From Alnus glutinosa (Eukaryota > Streptophyta > Magnoliopsida > Fagales > Betulaceae), in NCBI RefSeq assembly GCF_958979055.1, contig NC_084889.1, positions 5,534,761 through 5,598,760 on the forward strand: a DNA stretch of 64,000 nt, read 5' to 3'. Of this stretch, positions 25,564 through 36,370 are shown piece after piece. Below the pieces are notes generated by a model, which saw only the letters and a program-made list of their open reading frames with translations, had not been told where the DNA came from and searched no databases. Position 1 is the first letter of the stretch; the number at the start of each line of letters is the position of its first letter. A program made the translations under genes and the position numbers.

Positions 25564-26188
25564 GGGTTGAAAAGAACGTGGGCGGTTGGAGAGCGTCATG
25601 GCCAAGGAAGGGTGTGAGATTGTGACGAGTTTCATGTATAGTATGCTATTAAATAGGCGCAATGAGCGTGTCTCTAATGCCTCATGTGGCATTTCTTCAT
25701 TGGGCACTCCATGAGGGTGATTGAGGTTGATAAGTCAAAGCTTCCTGGTTGTCGATCAATTGCCCATTATATTTATTATTATTTTTAATTTCTTCACAAA
25801 ATGACTGTGATGTCCTTGTCAATTATACATATAGAGAAAACTTGGCAATGGAGGAAAACACCAGCATTAATGAGAGATGAAATACCAGTAGACCTAACAT
25901 TGCATACAGTAGCGAGAGAATTAATCAACGGTGCTTAAAATTTGAAAACGACACTACGGACCAACCAATTCTATAAAATGTTTAATTAAAAGGATAGAAA
26001 CATGGGTGTATTAATTAATTTGCTATTAATCCTTAAACAGGTCGAAGATTTGGAGATAACGAGGTCGAGGAGGCGTCGGCTTTGGCTTCTTGCCTTCTTC
26101 AATGGTATCGTTGAGGCATGGAGCAGCTTTTCCTGCTTGCTTGTCGTGGCAACTGGCAAGTGGCTGTTGTCATTAGAAAATCATTTTA

Positions 26189-27053
26189 TGCTCCGTTTGT
26201 TTCGGCGTAAAATGATTTTAGTATTTTTTTGTGTTTTGTAAGGGCGAAAATAATGGTCAAATAAAAAATGATTTCTGTTTGACAAAAAATGCTTAATAAA
26301 TTTCGGAAAATGATTTACGCTTTTTAAAAGCGTAAATCATTTTCCGTAGATGATAGACTCAGTCGACTCTCTTTTAAACAACGCAGTCGACCTTTACATT
26401 CAAGCAGTTGACTATTACCGAATTCCGACAAGCCAGATCCCGACACCGGTTGGTGTCGGAATCCGACAAATTATGCCGGAATTCGGCGACATCCGGCAAC
26501 CGTTGCCGGATTTCAGCAGTACCGTGCAAGATTCCGGCCAGACTGGCCAGAGCGACCGAATCTCCGGCTATTTGGTCGGGATACTGGCCGAATCCCCGGC
26601 CATCTGGTCGGGATACTGGCTGGATCCCCGGCCATCTGGTCAGGATCCTGGACAGATCCGGCCGTTCTAGCCGAATCACAAGCCAGTTCGGCTGGATCTC
26701 CGGCCATCTGGCCGTGATACTGGCCGAATCTCCTGCCGGGATCCGGCCATTTTGTGCCGGATTCCGGCAAAGATCGCTGGAATTCGACACAAATTGCCAG
26801 ATTCCGGCCACTTTGCCGGAATTTGTATGCGTCAAATATAAAAAAATATTTTTATATTAACATTTTTTTATTTTTTGAATAAAATTTAATTTTCTAAATT
26901 AATATGATTAAATTAAAATATAAAAAATATTTGTAGTTTTCTGTATGAGTCAAACACCGAAAAATGATTTTGACGAAAAATATTTTTCTGAAAAATGACT
27001 TCTCTGAATATATTTTACGACGAAAATCATTTTACACCAAAACAAACGGAGCA
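26189..27053. mobile_element. 865-bp TIR element with GC-rich repeats and a perfect palindrome
   Basis: The ends are near-identical inverted repeats of about 31 bp: TGCTCCGTTTGTTTCGGCG on the left and, in reverse complement, TGCTCCGTTTGTTTTGGTG on the right, both continuing TAAAATGATTTT. The flanks give a TA, or a mismatched TTA/TAA, target duplication, so Tc1/mariner or PIF/Harbinger is possible; the superfamily is not settled. Inside are a palindrome with 21-bp perfect arms (26304-26346) and a GC-rich block (26400-26830). That block includes three head-to-tail 32-bp units (26564-26595, 26596-26627, 26628-26659) and further decayed units. It is open for 100-150 codons in several frames on both strands, an effect of composition; no transposase was seen. 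Confidence 0.75.
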
Positions 27054-27873
27054 TAAAACGTACAATTTCACCGTCGAAGTTGAGTTTTGGAACCCAAATA
27101 TCTGGCGGGGGAACCCAAATATATATCATGTTTGGTCTGGGCCGGGAGATGAGACTACAAGAGCTAGCCATGAATCCCAAGGATCTTCTTTTCTTGTATA
27201 TATAAATCATGTTTAAAAAAGTGAAAACACACACTCATAATTAAGCTTCTTTTATTAACTTGGACTCAACATAAAAGCCAGCTTCTTTTAATTAAAGATC
27301 AATGTTTTGTATTAAGTCATTTAATACTAATAAATGAGGGGAGTTGCCAATTTAATCCATCATTAGGGTTAAAAAAAAGAAAAAAAGAAAAAAAAATTGT
27401 CAAACATTATATATTGAGCAAATCAAAAATATATCTCCCAATATGTATACCAATTAAATGTCCATCTTCGTAAATTGCGTGCAAGGATCGAAGTGTGAGT
27501 CGACGTCGGCCGGCATGAGCGCGCGGGGTAATGCATTGTACATTCACTCGTGGGGATCAGTGGATTACCAAAAAGTCAGATATAATTAATGATAAATAGG
27601 CTAACGTCGCGGGCATGTTGCATGCCACATGCTTAGTGGGATGCGTGGCATGCCTTCCTTCTCTAATCTCTTCAATTTCGTAAATTTTACAAAATAATTA
27701 ACACTTCTTATATATATATGCTGAATGAATCCCGTACGTGTTGCGAATGAAGTTCACCGCACGCCATTCTCCAATTTTGTTTATTACTAATTTGTTTATC
27801 ATGGTCAACGTATCTTGTGGTCTCTTTGCCCATCACTCTACCCCTAGCTAGCAAGTTTGCAGTCCAATCGATC

Positions 27874-28265
27874 TACACGTGAAAATGCAGATGTAGGTGT
27901 GGGTATTAACAATATTTGTAATTATATATGTAAAATGCAGTTATTATTTTTAAGAATCTGCATCAGTACGGTTATTGTAGTTTTTATCCGCAATTCTCAT
28001 ATAAGGTCACGAGCACTTTGGGCCTTAAAGTTGTAATTTCTGCTTCTAGTAAATACACTATTATTCAGATCACACTTGCTAATCATTTTGCCATGAAATT
28101 TCATCTAATACATAAATTTAATTAAATATACATATTATACATAAAAGAAATGCGGATGTGGCCACCTCGGCATATGAGGATAGTGATTTTTGCTAACCGC
28201 ATCCGTATATGCGGATAACAAATAGCGGATGCGGAGGGTTATTATCCGCCACATTTTCACCCCTA
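27874..28265. mobile_element. hAT-like non-autonomous element (TAGGGGTGAAAATG end)
   Basis: The right end in reverse complement is TAGGGGTGAAAATGTGGC and the left end is TACACGTGAAAATGCAGA. Repeated GCGGATG/CATCCGC motifs sit near the right end (28150-28250), as in plant hAT MITEs. Flanking 8-mers AATCGATC and TTCGAATC are only partly alike. A second fragment with GCGGATATCAC-like sequence at about 28560-28660 suggests another, broken copy next door. Confidence 0.45.
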
Positions 28266-28286
28266 TTCGAATCCAATCCTTGTGCT

Positions 28287-28319
<33 letters not shown>

Positions 28320-28996
28320 GAAAAAAAGAAAAGAAGCAAAAGTAATATGAAATTAATATATTTTTTTAAATATTAGAATTAAAAAAATTAAAACAAGTCC
28401 AAAACACTCAAAATCGGCTCAACTATTTATCTTCAAGATCGTTTAAAATATGCTCTAATAGAAAAAAAAAAAAAAAAAAAAAAAAGAAAAGAAAGAAAGA
28501 AGGTCCAAAAGACTAAAATAAGTTCTAATAGAGATCCAAAGAATGCCCAAAAGACAAATAGGCCAAATACACAATGTACGGCCGGATAGTGAATAATAAA
28601 TTAACATAATTCGGATGCAAATATCTAAAAGTGATATCCGCATCCACATGTACAACCATACTCATAATGGTCCACCAACATTGTGGAAGATAAGATTCAA
28701 AATGAAGAAGAGTCATGTTATGGTAAATATTTTATTTCATTTTATTTAATTAATGACATACTTAATATAATGTCATTTAAAGTTTTTAAATGATATGCCA
28801 ATATATATATGACATCATGCACATTATTAAATGAAACAAAATAAATTTTGACCATGAAATAAATCATCTCCATTTCACTTTAAAATATTGAAGATGATTC
28901 TATTCATATTGGGGAGCAGTACGTCGTTCCTTGATATCAAAATGTTAATTAATGTCTATTAGCCTCTTTCTCAATGTTGCTCTCATTATGTAGTTA

Positions 28997-29044
28997 TACA
29001 AGCTTGTACTTCGTTCAAAAAAAAAAAAAATACAAGCTTGTACT
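28997..29044 (+). mobile_element. Extremely short poly(A)-tailed retroposition scar
   Basis: A 20-bp insert, TCGTTC plus 14 A (29011-29030), sits between perfect 14-bp direct repeats TACAAGCTTGTACT at 28997-29010 and 29031-29044. This is what target-primed reverse transcription leaves when it stops almost at once: a LINE or SINE 3' end with its tail and target duplication. Confidence 0.65.
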
Positions 29045-29096
29045 ATTATTATCCGTATTATTTTGGTTTCATTAGATAACCTTTTCTTCTAAAATA

Positions 29097-29098
<2 letters not shown>

Positions 29099-29171
<73 letters not shown>
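29099..29171. repeat. (AT)n microsatellite, about 36 units
   Basis: Uninterrupted AT dinucleotides for about 72 bp, likely polymorphic and cruciform-prone. Shorter (AT/TA)n runs occur elsewhere, for example 16918-16936, 24176-24196, 29567-29580, 49559-49574 and 50097-50125. Confidence 0.95.
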
Positions 29172-29173
<2 letters not shown>

Positions 29174-30840
29174 CGCTTTGAGAAGCTAGCTTCCATGATA
29201 GTTGGGCTTGGACTCTTTTCATTGTGTATATTGTATCCCATCGTGTAAAAAATTAGATGATTTCAGCATATATACCAAATATTTGTTATTAAAAGGATTT
29301 TGTCAAAGAAGATTACGTGAAAAAAAAAAATAAAATAAAAAAATCACGCGTATCTTTAGTTTCATAATGATCTCGATCTTTCACTGCATTTGATCTGGTC
29401 TTCTCAAACGTTTAATCACTACTTTCGTTTTCCTAGCTAACTTTTCGATGGATATAACTTCGTTTTCCTAAATTTTCCTAATAATACTTAGAATTTATTA
29501 TTAGCAGTCCTACACGTTTTAACAACTTATAATCAAGTATATATATTAAGAGTGATTTGCGACTTATATATATATATATAATTTTTTTTGTTTTTTGGTT
29601 TTTCACTTGCAATTAACTAGCTAGCACCAAGTTGGCAAAGGAGTTTTAGTGTAGGAAATCATATGAACTACTCTCGAGCTACGTACTAAATCTTAGGGAG
29701 ATTTGTGCAAGAAATATTAATTAGTTCATCAGCATGATGTTATTTTTACTAATAAACGTAATAGTAGTCGACTGATTTTAAAATAAGGTCTTACTATAGC
29801 ATCGTCTTAATTAAAAGCTTAATTAGTCTATAAATTTGAATGTAATAATGTCATAACAATTATTTGTTTTTGTGACTTCGATCTGTTAAATGCGTGACTT
29901 AATCACAACATTTATATGTATATATGGACTATCACATTAATTACTTACCTACCAATAAAACAAGAAGAATTATTTTACAAAGGCTACATTATTATTTGCT
30001 TATAGCAGCATATCAGATATTTGCTTAATTTCCAGGAAAAGAAAAGAAAAAAATCTGAAAATATTGCTAGCTATTGCTTATTCGATTTGAAGAGAACCAC
30101 GTGGAGCGGTGGAGGTTTCGCGTCATTTTCACGAAATATGTGGGATATTAAAAAGATCAATAGCTTGTACGTATCAACTTCTTTAATTCTGTTCCTCAAA
30201 TATCACAAACATAACTGCCTCTTGATCACTCTGATCTTGGCCAACCCTTAATAATACGTAGAATGGGCACTCTCTTTACAAACAACATATATGTTCAACG
30301 TGCATAAAGAATAGGAAGGAGCAGTGGGCAAAAAAGCTCGTACGTTCACCGTGTTTGGCAAACTACTTCTTCACGAGGAATCCAAACAACGGGTGAGGTT
30401 CACTGTGGGGCACACATTTAAGGGCCAGACAGAGAGGGTTTTATTATATCTGTCTCAGTAGTTGATTAATTTAAACTAATGAATGTGAGAGAAATCAACG
30501 ATAATCAGTTGCAAGCCTGCGGTTGATCAATATCTGTCTGTGCCTAGCTAGCTAACTAGCAGGACTTTCCAACGTACTTTGGTATCATTTCCAAGTAGTT
30601 ATTTATTACTATTGGATCAATGAGTGGTTCGTTGGTTTGTTTATATAGGCTCAAATTAAGGAAAGTTTTAATGAGTGTTCGTCTAATTCTTGGAGATAAC
30701 ATTGAATTGTCATTGTTAATCATCAGGCTTTTTCAGGCTGTGCTAACGTTCTAGCAGATGGCATGCTGAGAGATGTCTATCTGGTTTAACGGACCTAGCT
30801 TTTTATTTTTGTTTTTGTTTTTAAGTTAAGTTAAATATAA
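29172..30840. other. Intergenic AT-rich DNA
   Basis: I see no gene, no element with definable ends and no RNA gene here. Confidence 0.5.
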
Positions 30841-30849
30841 ACTCGATTA

Positions 30850-33140
30850 TTAGCACCTTTGGGTGATCACGGTCGCCTATCACCACCTACGCCGTTGTCC
30901 TTCAGGAATTTCATCTTTAGATGATATGTGGACGTGACGACCTTCATCTTAGCTTGTTGAGTGTTGACAACCCAATAATGGCGGGGGACACTTCTTGCTG
31001 TGACAGGCAGGTAATTGTTTCGACGGGATAGACTCTATCCCCCGAGAAGCCTACCAACGAGAAATTTACCTACTGCAACTTGTCCTTGCTTAGTTTCATC
31101 TACTCGTAGGCCGGCATGCATGTACAATATGTCAGCCGAGCTACCATGTTCAATCTATAAGGATTCTACGAGTCATATAGTTGGCAATGAGCAGAGTCAC
31201 TACCAGTGCATCGTCACGAGGATGTGTTTATTTGTATATTTGCATTCTTCTTGACATAATGCGTTTTAAAGTCGTGATGACCATTAACTTATCAGAATTT
31301 TACAATTACGCATGCTTATGCGAGAATAGTAGCAGGATGGATGAGCTATTGGAAAGTTTGGTTCTGGAAAGCCAAAAGCGGACAATATTGTATCGTTGAA
31401 GGTGGGTCATTACAGTTGTATTCCCCTAAATTCTTCCTTCATGATTAGACACTCATCAATTTTTTGAGTCTTCGCGAGCCTTCCAAGTGCATAGACTTCT
31501 CCTGCTTGCGCCTGTTAGACATTGGCCTTTCAAGAAGAACAAGATTCACCCCCTTCGGTCGAACCCTCTACAATCGTCTGAATATCTCCGAGGGGCTTGC
31601 AATCGTTTGTCTTACTGCCTAGGTTCTCGACGTAACTACTGTTGATAGGATGCCCTTTGTTGGTTGGTCATGAACCTCAGCAGATTTCCTTGAAGTACTA
31701 ATTGTCTCCGGAGGTCAAAGCAATCCTCTATATCGTGATCGTGGTCACTGTGGAACTGACAATACTTGTCCCGCGATTAGCTATTAGGGTTTGACCTCAA
31801 TCTTTCTAGCCACTTTAAATATGGATCACCTCGAATTTCCATCAGCACTTCGGTTGCAGAAGTGTTGAGAGGCATAAATGGATAAACCTGAGAGGTTGCC
31901 GAGGGGGTGGTTCGTACCTCTGTTGAAACAGTTTAAACGCTCCTCAGTCCTACAATGAAGACTCTCCCCACTGTCTCTCCGTTTGCAGGGGTCCTTATTT
32001 TATCTGAATTCTCAGCCCTTTTCTCGACCTACTACATGAAGTCCTTGATCGTGTCAGTGGCGTTCATAAGCTCCTTGACTTTGTCCATTACTCTTGGAGG
32101 GTTGATGGAGTTCTTCAAGCAAGGTCTGCCATGAAGAAGCTGCAGGGCCATACCCATCGAGGAAGGCTGTCAGAACTACACTCATCTTGATCGTCCACTG
32201 AGAGCCTCTCCCAATCGAAACGGGCCAAGAAGTCCTCGAGGGACTCGGTTTCACCTTGTTTAAGGGTGAGAAGATACATCGCTGGTCTCCTTTGCTTGTG
32301 ATTTTTAATGAACTAGGAAAGAATTTGCTTTCGACGGATGACTCAATTGACCCTAGCTAAAGGTTGCCAAACCACCTCCTCACAGGCCTCTTCAATGTGA
32401 GCAATAAGTCTTGACACATAATTTTGTTTGGGCTCTTTGAAGGTGTATGTAAGCCATGTACATCTCGATGTGGTCCTATGGGTCCTTGGACCAGTCATAA
32501 AGATCAATTTGAGGAATCTTTAACTTTGAAGGGAGGACAAACTTCGTGACCCCCTTTGTAAAGGAGAAGTTTGTTCATTGGAGGATGTTGTCAACAATTG
32601 AGCGGTGCTTACCGTCAACCTTCTTGATGACTTCTTAGAATTTGGTTTGCAACTCATTTACCCAAACATCCACCTAACCGCTTTCCATTGAGAGTTTTGG
32701 TTGCTTAAACTCGGTTTCTTGCTAAGGTGACGGTGAACGAGTCCTCTCAGCATGCTTTCCTATGATGCTTATACTGTCTTTTGTATTGGCCACCGGGGGA
32801 GGCCCAGGTTGGTTGTGATGGGTTGTTCAAGGTATTAGGTTGAGTAGGGTTGATAGTGATGCATCTAAAGAATGATTTTTATGGCTTGGGAGATCTAGTC
32901 CACTTGGGTTTCCAGCACCAGAAAAGCGCTACTCTTGGGGGGTTCGACTAAGGGCTTGGTTGGGGGTTTGGCTAAGAGTCTGGTTGGCCGAAGCTACTAA
33001 TGTGGTCATCTTGAGAGCTTCTGGATCGTGTGTTTGGCATGGGGTCTTTGTCTTAATCTCTATTCGAGCAACATCACAAGCTATGACTCTTTTACCATCA
33101 AACTCATACGCTTTGTGATCACTAGTCAAGCTCACGATTA
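30850..33140 (-). pseudogene. Decayed Ty3/gypsy gag-protease remnant
   Basis: Read on the minus strand from right to left, short stretches of translation match plant gypsy polyproteins in the right order, broken by stops and frameshifts. The gag core is at about 32080-32290 (MYLLTLKQGETESLEDF). The Cys/His-containing gag end is at about 31720-31790 (KYCQFHSDH). A protease-region stretch is at about 31160-31230 (DDALVVTLLIANY), broken just where the active-site DTGS should follow, and a protease-RT linker is at about 30870-30960 (STYHLKMKF). RT, RNase H and integrase are absent, so the element was truncated or deleted. It cannot encode a working protein. Confidence 0.75.
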
Positions 33141-33319
33141 ATGTTGGGCGACCTTAGGTAAACCTTTCACATTGTGAAAGTAAGGTCATATAGATAGTGA
33201 GTATTGCCCAATTTACATGTCTCAATTTCAGTAGTGACATTGCAGCAAAGTAGTTTCTAAAGCAAGAAGCTACGGCTCAATCATTCGACTAGAAATCAAG
33301 CTCATAATTTAAGTGAATT

Positions 33320-34720
33320 TGATACAAACTTCAAGTAGAACTTACACTTAAAAACCATCTTACAAGGTGAGAGCTCCCAAGACTTTTTGAATAATGACCC
33401 ACTTCCAATGACACAATATTTTCGGCTTTTGGCTCTCTCAAACCAGACTTTTCAGGAGGTCACCCATCCTGGTACTACTCTCATAGAAGCACGCTTAACT
33501 ACGGAGTTATGATAGGTTTGTGGCCATCACGGCTTTAAAACGCATTGTGTTAAGAATGTTGCGTTTATACATATAAGCACACTCTCATTCTTAGGCGATG
33601 TGAGATGTCACAATCACCCACCTTGGGATCCAGCGTCCTCACTGGCGACCCTCATGGATCACCCCATTCTTAGCGTCCCAGCGAGTGCCTGCTAGCAACC
33701 CTCATGGGCTTGTGCACGCTCCCTCCATCTCAGGTTGGGCAATGGCTTTGACACCATCTGTAACGACTCACCCTCAACGACACAATATTGTCGACTTTTG
33801 GCTCCCCTAAACCAGACTTCCCAGGAGGTCACCTATCCTGGTACTATTTTCGCAGAAGTACGCTTAACTGCGAAGTTCTACTAGGTTCATGGTCATCATG
33901 ACTTTAAAACGCGTTGTGTCAAGAAGGGTGTGTTTATACATATAAGCACATTCTCATTCCCAAGCGATGTGGGACGTCACGTTTTGTACACATGGATAAG
34001 ATTATATTTAACTAATGTAGACACTTAGGATCAACATACAACCATGCTCTAAAGCTAACGTCCACGACGGCCTACTCTGTCGACATTGACCCAATGGTAG
34101 TCCTCTCTTTTAGGTGTCTTGTTCCGGCCCTTTCTAAACTAGGAATAATATATGCCCTGTTAAGTAGTACAAGTCAACTCTAGTTATATTAAGTATATAA
34201 TATTAGGTACATATTTCTATAAGAGCCGCTTGATTGATGAGTCAACCCTAGCTTTCCTTAATTAAGGACACTGTAAAATAGTTCATCTATTTAAATATTG
34301 TTATGTTATAAATCAAGCAAAGAATAATTAGTCTAAATCAGCCTTGTGTTATGAGGTTCAGTTTCCTTCTAAGAACCTAAAGTAACTGTTGCGAACTTAG
34401 GTTCGTAACACGACTCCACTCATCTATAAGTATTTAATGACTTAACATTATGCTCATACATAATATCAAAATATTTTAATCCAGCCTATAAGTCGTCCAT
34501 TGTGAGACTCAGCTGCAAAGCCAAAACTCATTCAATCTCATATTTGACTAGCCGTAGTCCAATCATATACTCAATGTGGTTTTAGCCTTGATACCAAATG
34601 GCACAAACCTCAGGTAAAACTCATCCTTAAAAAGTAAACTTGTAAATGGAGGATGCTCAAGAGTTTATATATACATGATTAAGAATACACTTAACCGATG
34701 TGAAACATTTAAAAGATTGT
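33320..34720 (-). mobile_element. Old small LTR element, interrupted by the Cassandra insertion
   Basis: Two diverged direct copies of an LTR-like sequence are present. The right one starts near 34599 (TGGCACAAACCTCAGG). The left one starts near 33320 and is split: 33320-33389 continues at 33982 to about 34035. Joined across the insertion, the left copy follows the right one along its length (ACTTAAAAA, then a CTCCCAAGA/GCTCAAGAG block, then a TTAACYRATGT block). Just inside the right LTR, on the minus strand, is TGGTATCAAGGC (34585-34596), a primer binding site of the initiator Met-tRNA type. The roughly 550-bp interior has no coding potential, so this is a TRIM-like non-autonomous element. 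Confidence 0.6.
33390..33981 (-). mobile_element. Cassandra TRIM retrotransposon with 5S rRNA-like LTRs
   Basis: Two 223-bp direct repeats (33390-33612 and 33759-33981) bracket a 146-bp interior. Each LTR contains a stretch clearly derived from the internal promoter half of 5S rRNA, seen on the plus strand as AGGAGGTCACCCATCCTGG followed by AGCACGCTTAACTACGGAG; this is the defining trait of Cassandra elements. On the minus strand the 5' LTR is followed by TGGTGTCAAAGCCA, a near match to the initiator Met-tRNA primer site, and the 3' LTR is preceded by AAGGTGGGTGATTG, a polypurine-like tract. A perfect 5-bp duplication TTTTG (33385-33389, 33982-33986) marks the insertion. No coding capacity; replication would depend on enzymes from other elements. 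Confidence 0.93.
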
Positions 34721-35892
34721 ATGAGAAAATAGAATCTCTAATATTGAACGAAAAAAGCTGTAATATAGTTATTTTAGTTCTGGCCAAACTGCTCATAAAG
34801 GAGTCTTGTGAAAGCTTACCTTAGCCCATGGGCCGGGTTTTGAGTGTAAATGTCGCTTGTCTCTTGTTTCTCACTTTAAACCTGTACTTTTCTTCCCTAG
34901 TGATTAATTAGAACGAAGAAGAGTAGTGTATAATGAAACATGATTATGATTTGTAGTTCCTCAATTGAAGACTTTGTCTCAACTTCTATTTATAATAATC
35001 TATACATGAGATGTGAGTCAAGTTCGAAATACAAAAACTGAGAGACTCATCTTTATCTTTAGATGAGGACGTTGTTACAAATATTTAAAAATATAACTGA
35101 AACATGTAGATCGTCAGATATTGTTATTGTTGCAGTCTTGGACTCGGTGATCTTCTTCCTGATTTTGTGCTACTGCTTATACATCTTGTGTGAAAGATGG
35201 AGTCGATTCAATGAAAAATGCAAGAGCTTCTTTTAATTTTTTTTTGTGTCCATCTGAAAAGATATAAATATAATAAAAAATTTAAAAAATTACATTCATA
35301 TCATTCAAAAGGATATAGATATAATTTTATTATTACATTTATATTTTTTTTCAGATAAACACTAAAACAAAACTAAAAAAAAACATCTAGCATTCCTCTA
35401 ATTCAATAAAGTGTAGGGGGAGAAACGTACGCAGCTTGACTAATTATTTTGTTTCACCGAGTCAAAACAAGCTTCTAGTATGAAAATTCAGCCGCCATCT
35501 CTGAATCGATCCAATAAATGTTATGCGACGAAGCAATGACCCCGCTGCTTAATTAATACGAAGAAAAAGAGAAATGTTATACAAAATCTTAAGTTTATAT
35601 TTTTGAAAGCTTAATTTAATTTTTTTACGTGGCGGTTTGAAATCGGCCACAAGCAGAGAAAAAAAGAGCTAGCTAGCTACCTTCTTAAGGTCAAAAAGAG
35701 AAATGGCTTTCGTAATAAGTGGCTATAATAAAGTGATGGGGCAATCGTTCATTGGTTTGACGTGAAATGGGTGAGTAAAATTGTCTAAACATGAAGATGT
35801 CACGTCATTAAGTCGGATAAACTTGACCGGCATCAATAATCTTTTTTCCAGTTAATATATTGCCATTAGCAGATCGAGTCCTTATCCTCAGT
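34721..35892. other. Intergenic region upstream of the small peptide gene
   Basis: No gene or bounded repeat seen. The last few hundred bases are the presumed promoter of the peptide gene. Confidence 0.5.
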
Positions 35893-35900
35893 TATAAATA
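35893..35900 (+). promoter_or_regulatory. TATA box of the small secreted peptide gene
   Basis: TATAAATA lies 110 bp upstream of the ATG at 36010. Initiation about 30 bp downstream would give a leader near 80 nt. Confidence 0.65.
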
Positions 35901-36009
35901 TGCATGTATTCTGAGCCCATAGCTCCATATTGTAATCTTCTCTCCAGATTTTGTTTTCTTAAGCAACAACTATCTTCTTCCTAGCTTGGAGTTAATTTGT
36001 AAGGCAAAA

Positions 36010-36370
36010 ATGGCTGCTTCTAAGGCCACCAAGTTCATGGTCGTGGCTGTTCTTGTTGCGATGTTGCTGCTCATGGCCACTGAGCTGGCCACTGCACTAG
36101 TGCTTGATGGAGCAGCGTCAGAACTCAAGCTTGGTTTGTATCAAAGCGACATCAGACGCTAAATCTTTCTATGCATTTTTCGAAGATGAAATCTCTATAA
36201 AATCTAAGTTTTTCCATTTTGGTCAAGCTGCCAAGTGTTTGACAACATAACATTTATATATATTATTTGTATTTACTGCAGGACGAAGGGCTCTTCAGGC
36301 TGAGTACAACACCGATGGCCGGGGAGGATACAATAGCTACAACACCACCGGCCGGGGAGGATATAATTAG
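36010..36370 (+). CDS. Small secreted peptide precursor, 70 aa, two exons, family not recognised
   Basis: Exon 1 is 36010-36133 and exon 2 is 36282-36370, joined within a Gly codon (G|GA); TAG stop. Residues 1 to about 29 form a strong signal peptide (basic start, then VVAVLVAMLLLMATELATA). A short spacer (LVLDGAASELKLG) leads to RRAL, which fits the RRxL site cut by the subtilase S1P/SBT6.1 in some plant peptide precursors. The rest, QAEYNTDGRGGYNS plus YNTTGRGGYN, is a tandem repeat of an 11-residue unit, encoded by two 33-bp repeats (36305-36337, 36338-36370). It has no Cys, so it is not a defensin or RALF. The EY context could allow Tyr sulfation. A TATA box upstream and a GTAATAAAG-type polyadenylation signal near 36585 support a real gene. 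Alternative: a much reduced glycine-rich cell-wall protein. I assign no function. Confidence 0.72.

Noticed and set aside
26350-26860. Open frames of 100-150 codons on both strands
   Set aside because: They overlap each other on opposite strands inside a GC-rich repeat block of a transposon; the translations are repetitive, lack any domain, and follow from base composition.
33420-33540. 5S rRNA gene (minus strand)
   Set aside because: Only the internal part of 5S is matched, it occurs in both 223-bp repeats, and an LTR structure with TSD explains it: Cassandra LTRs, not 5S genes.
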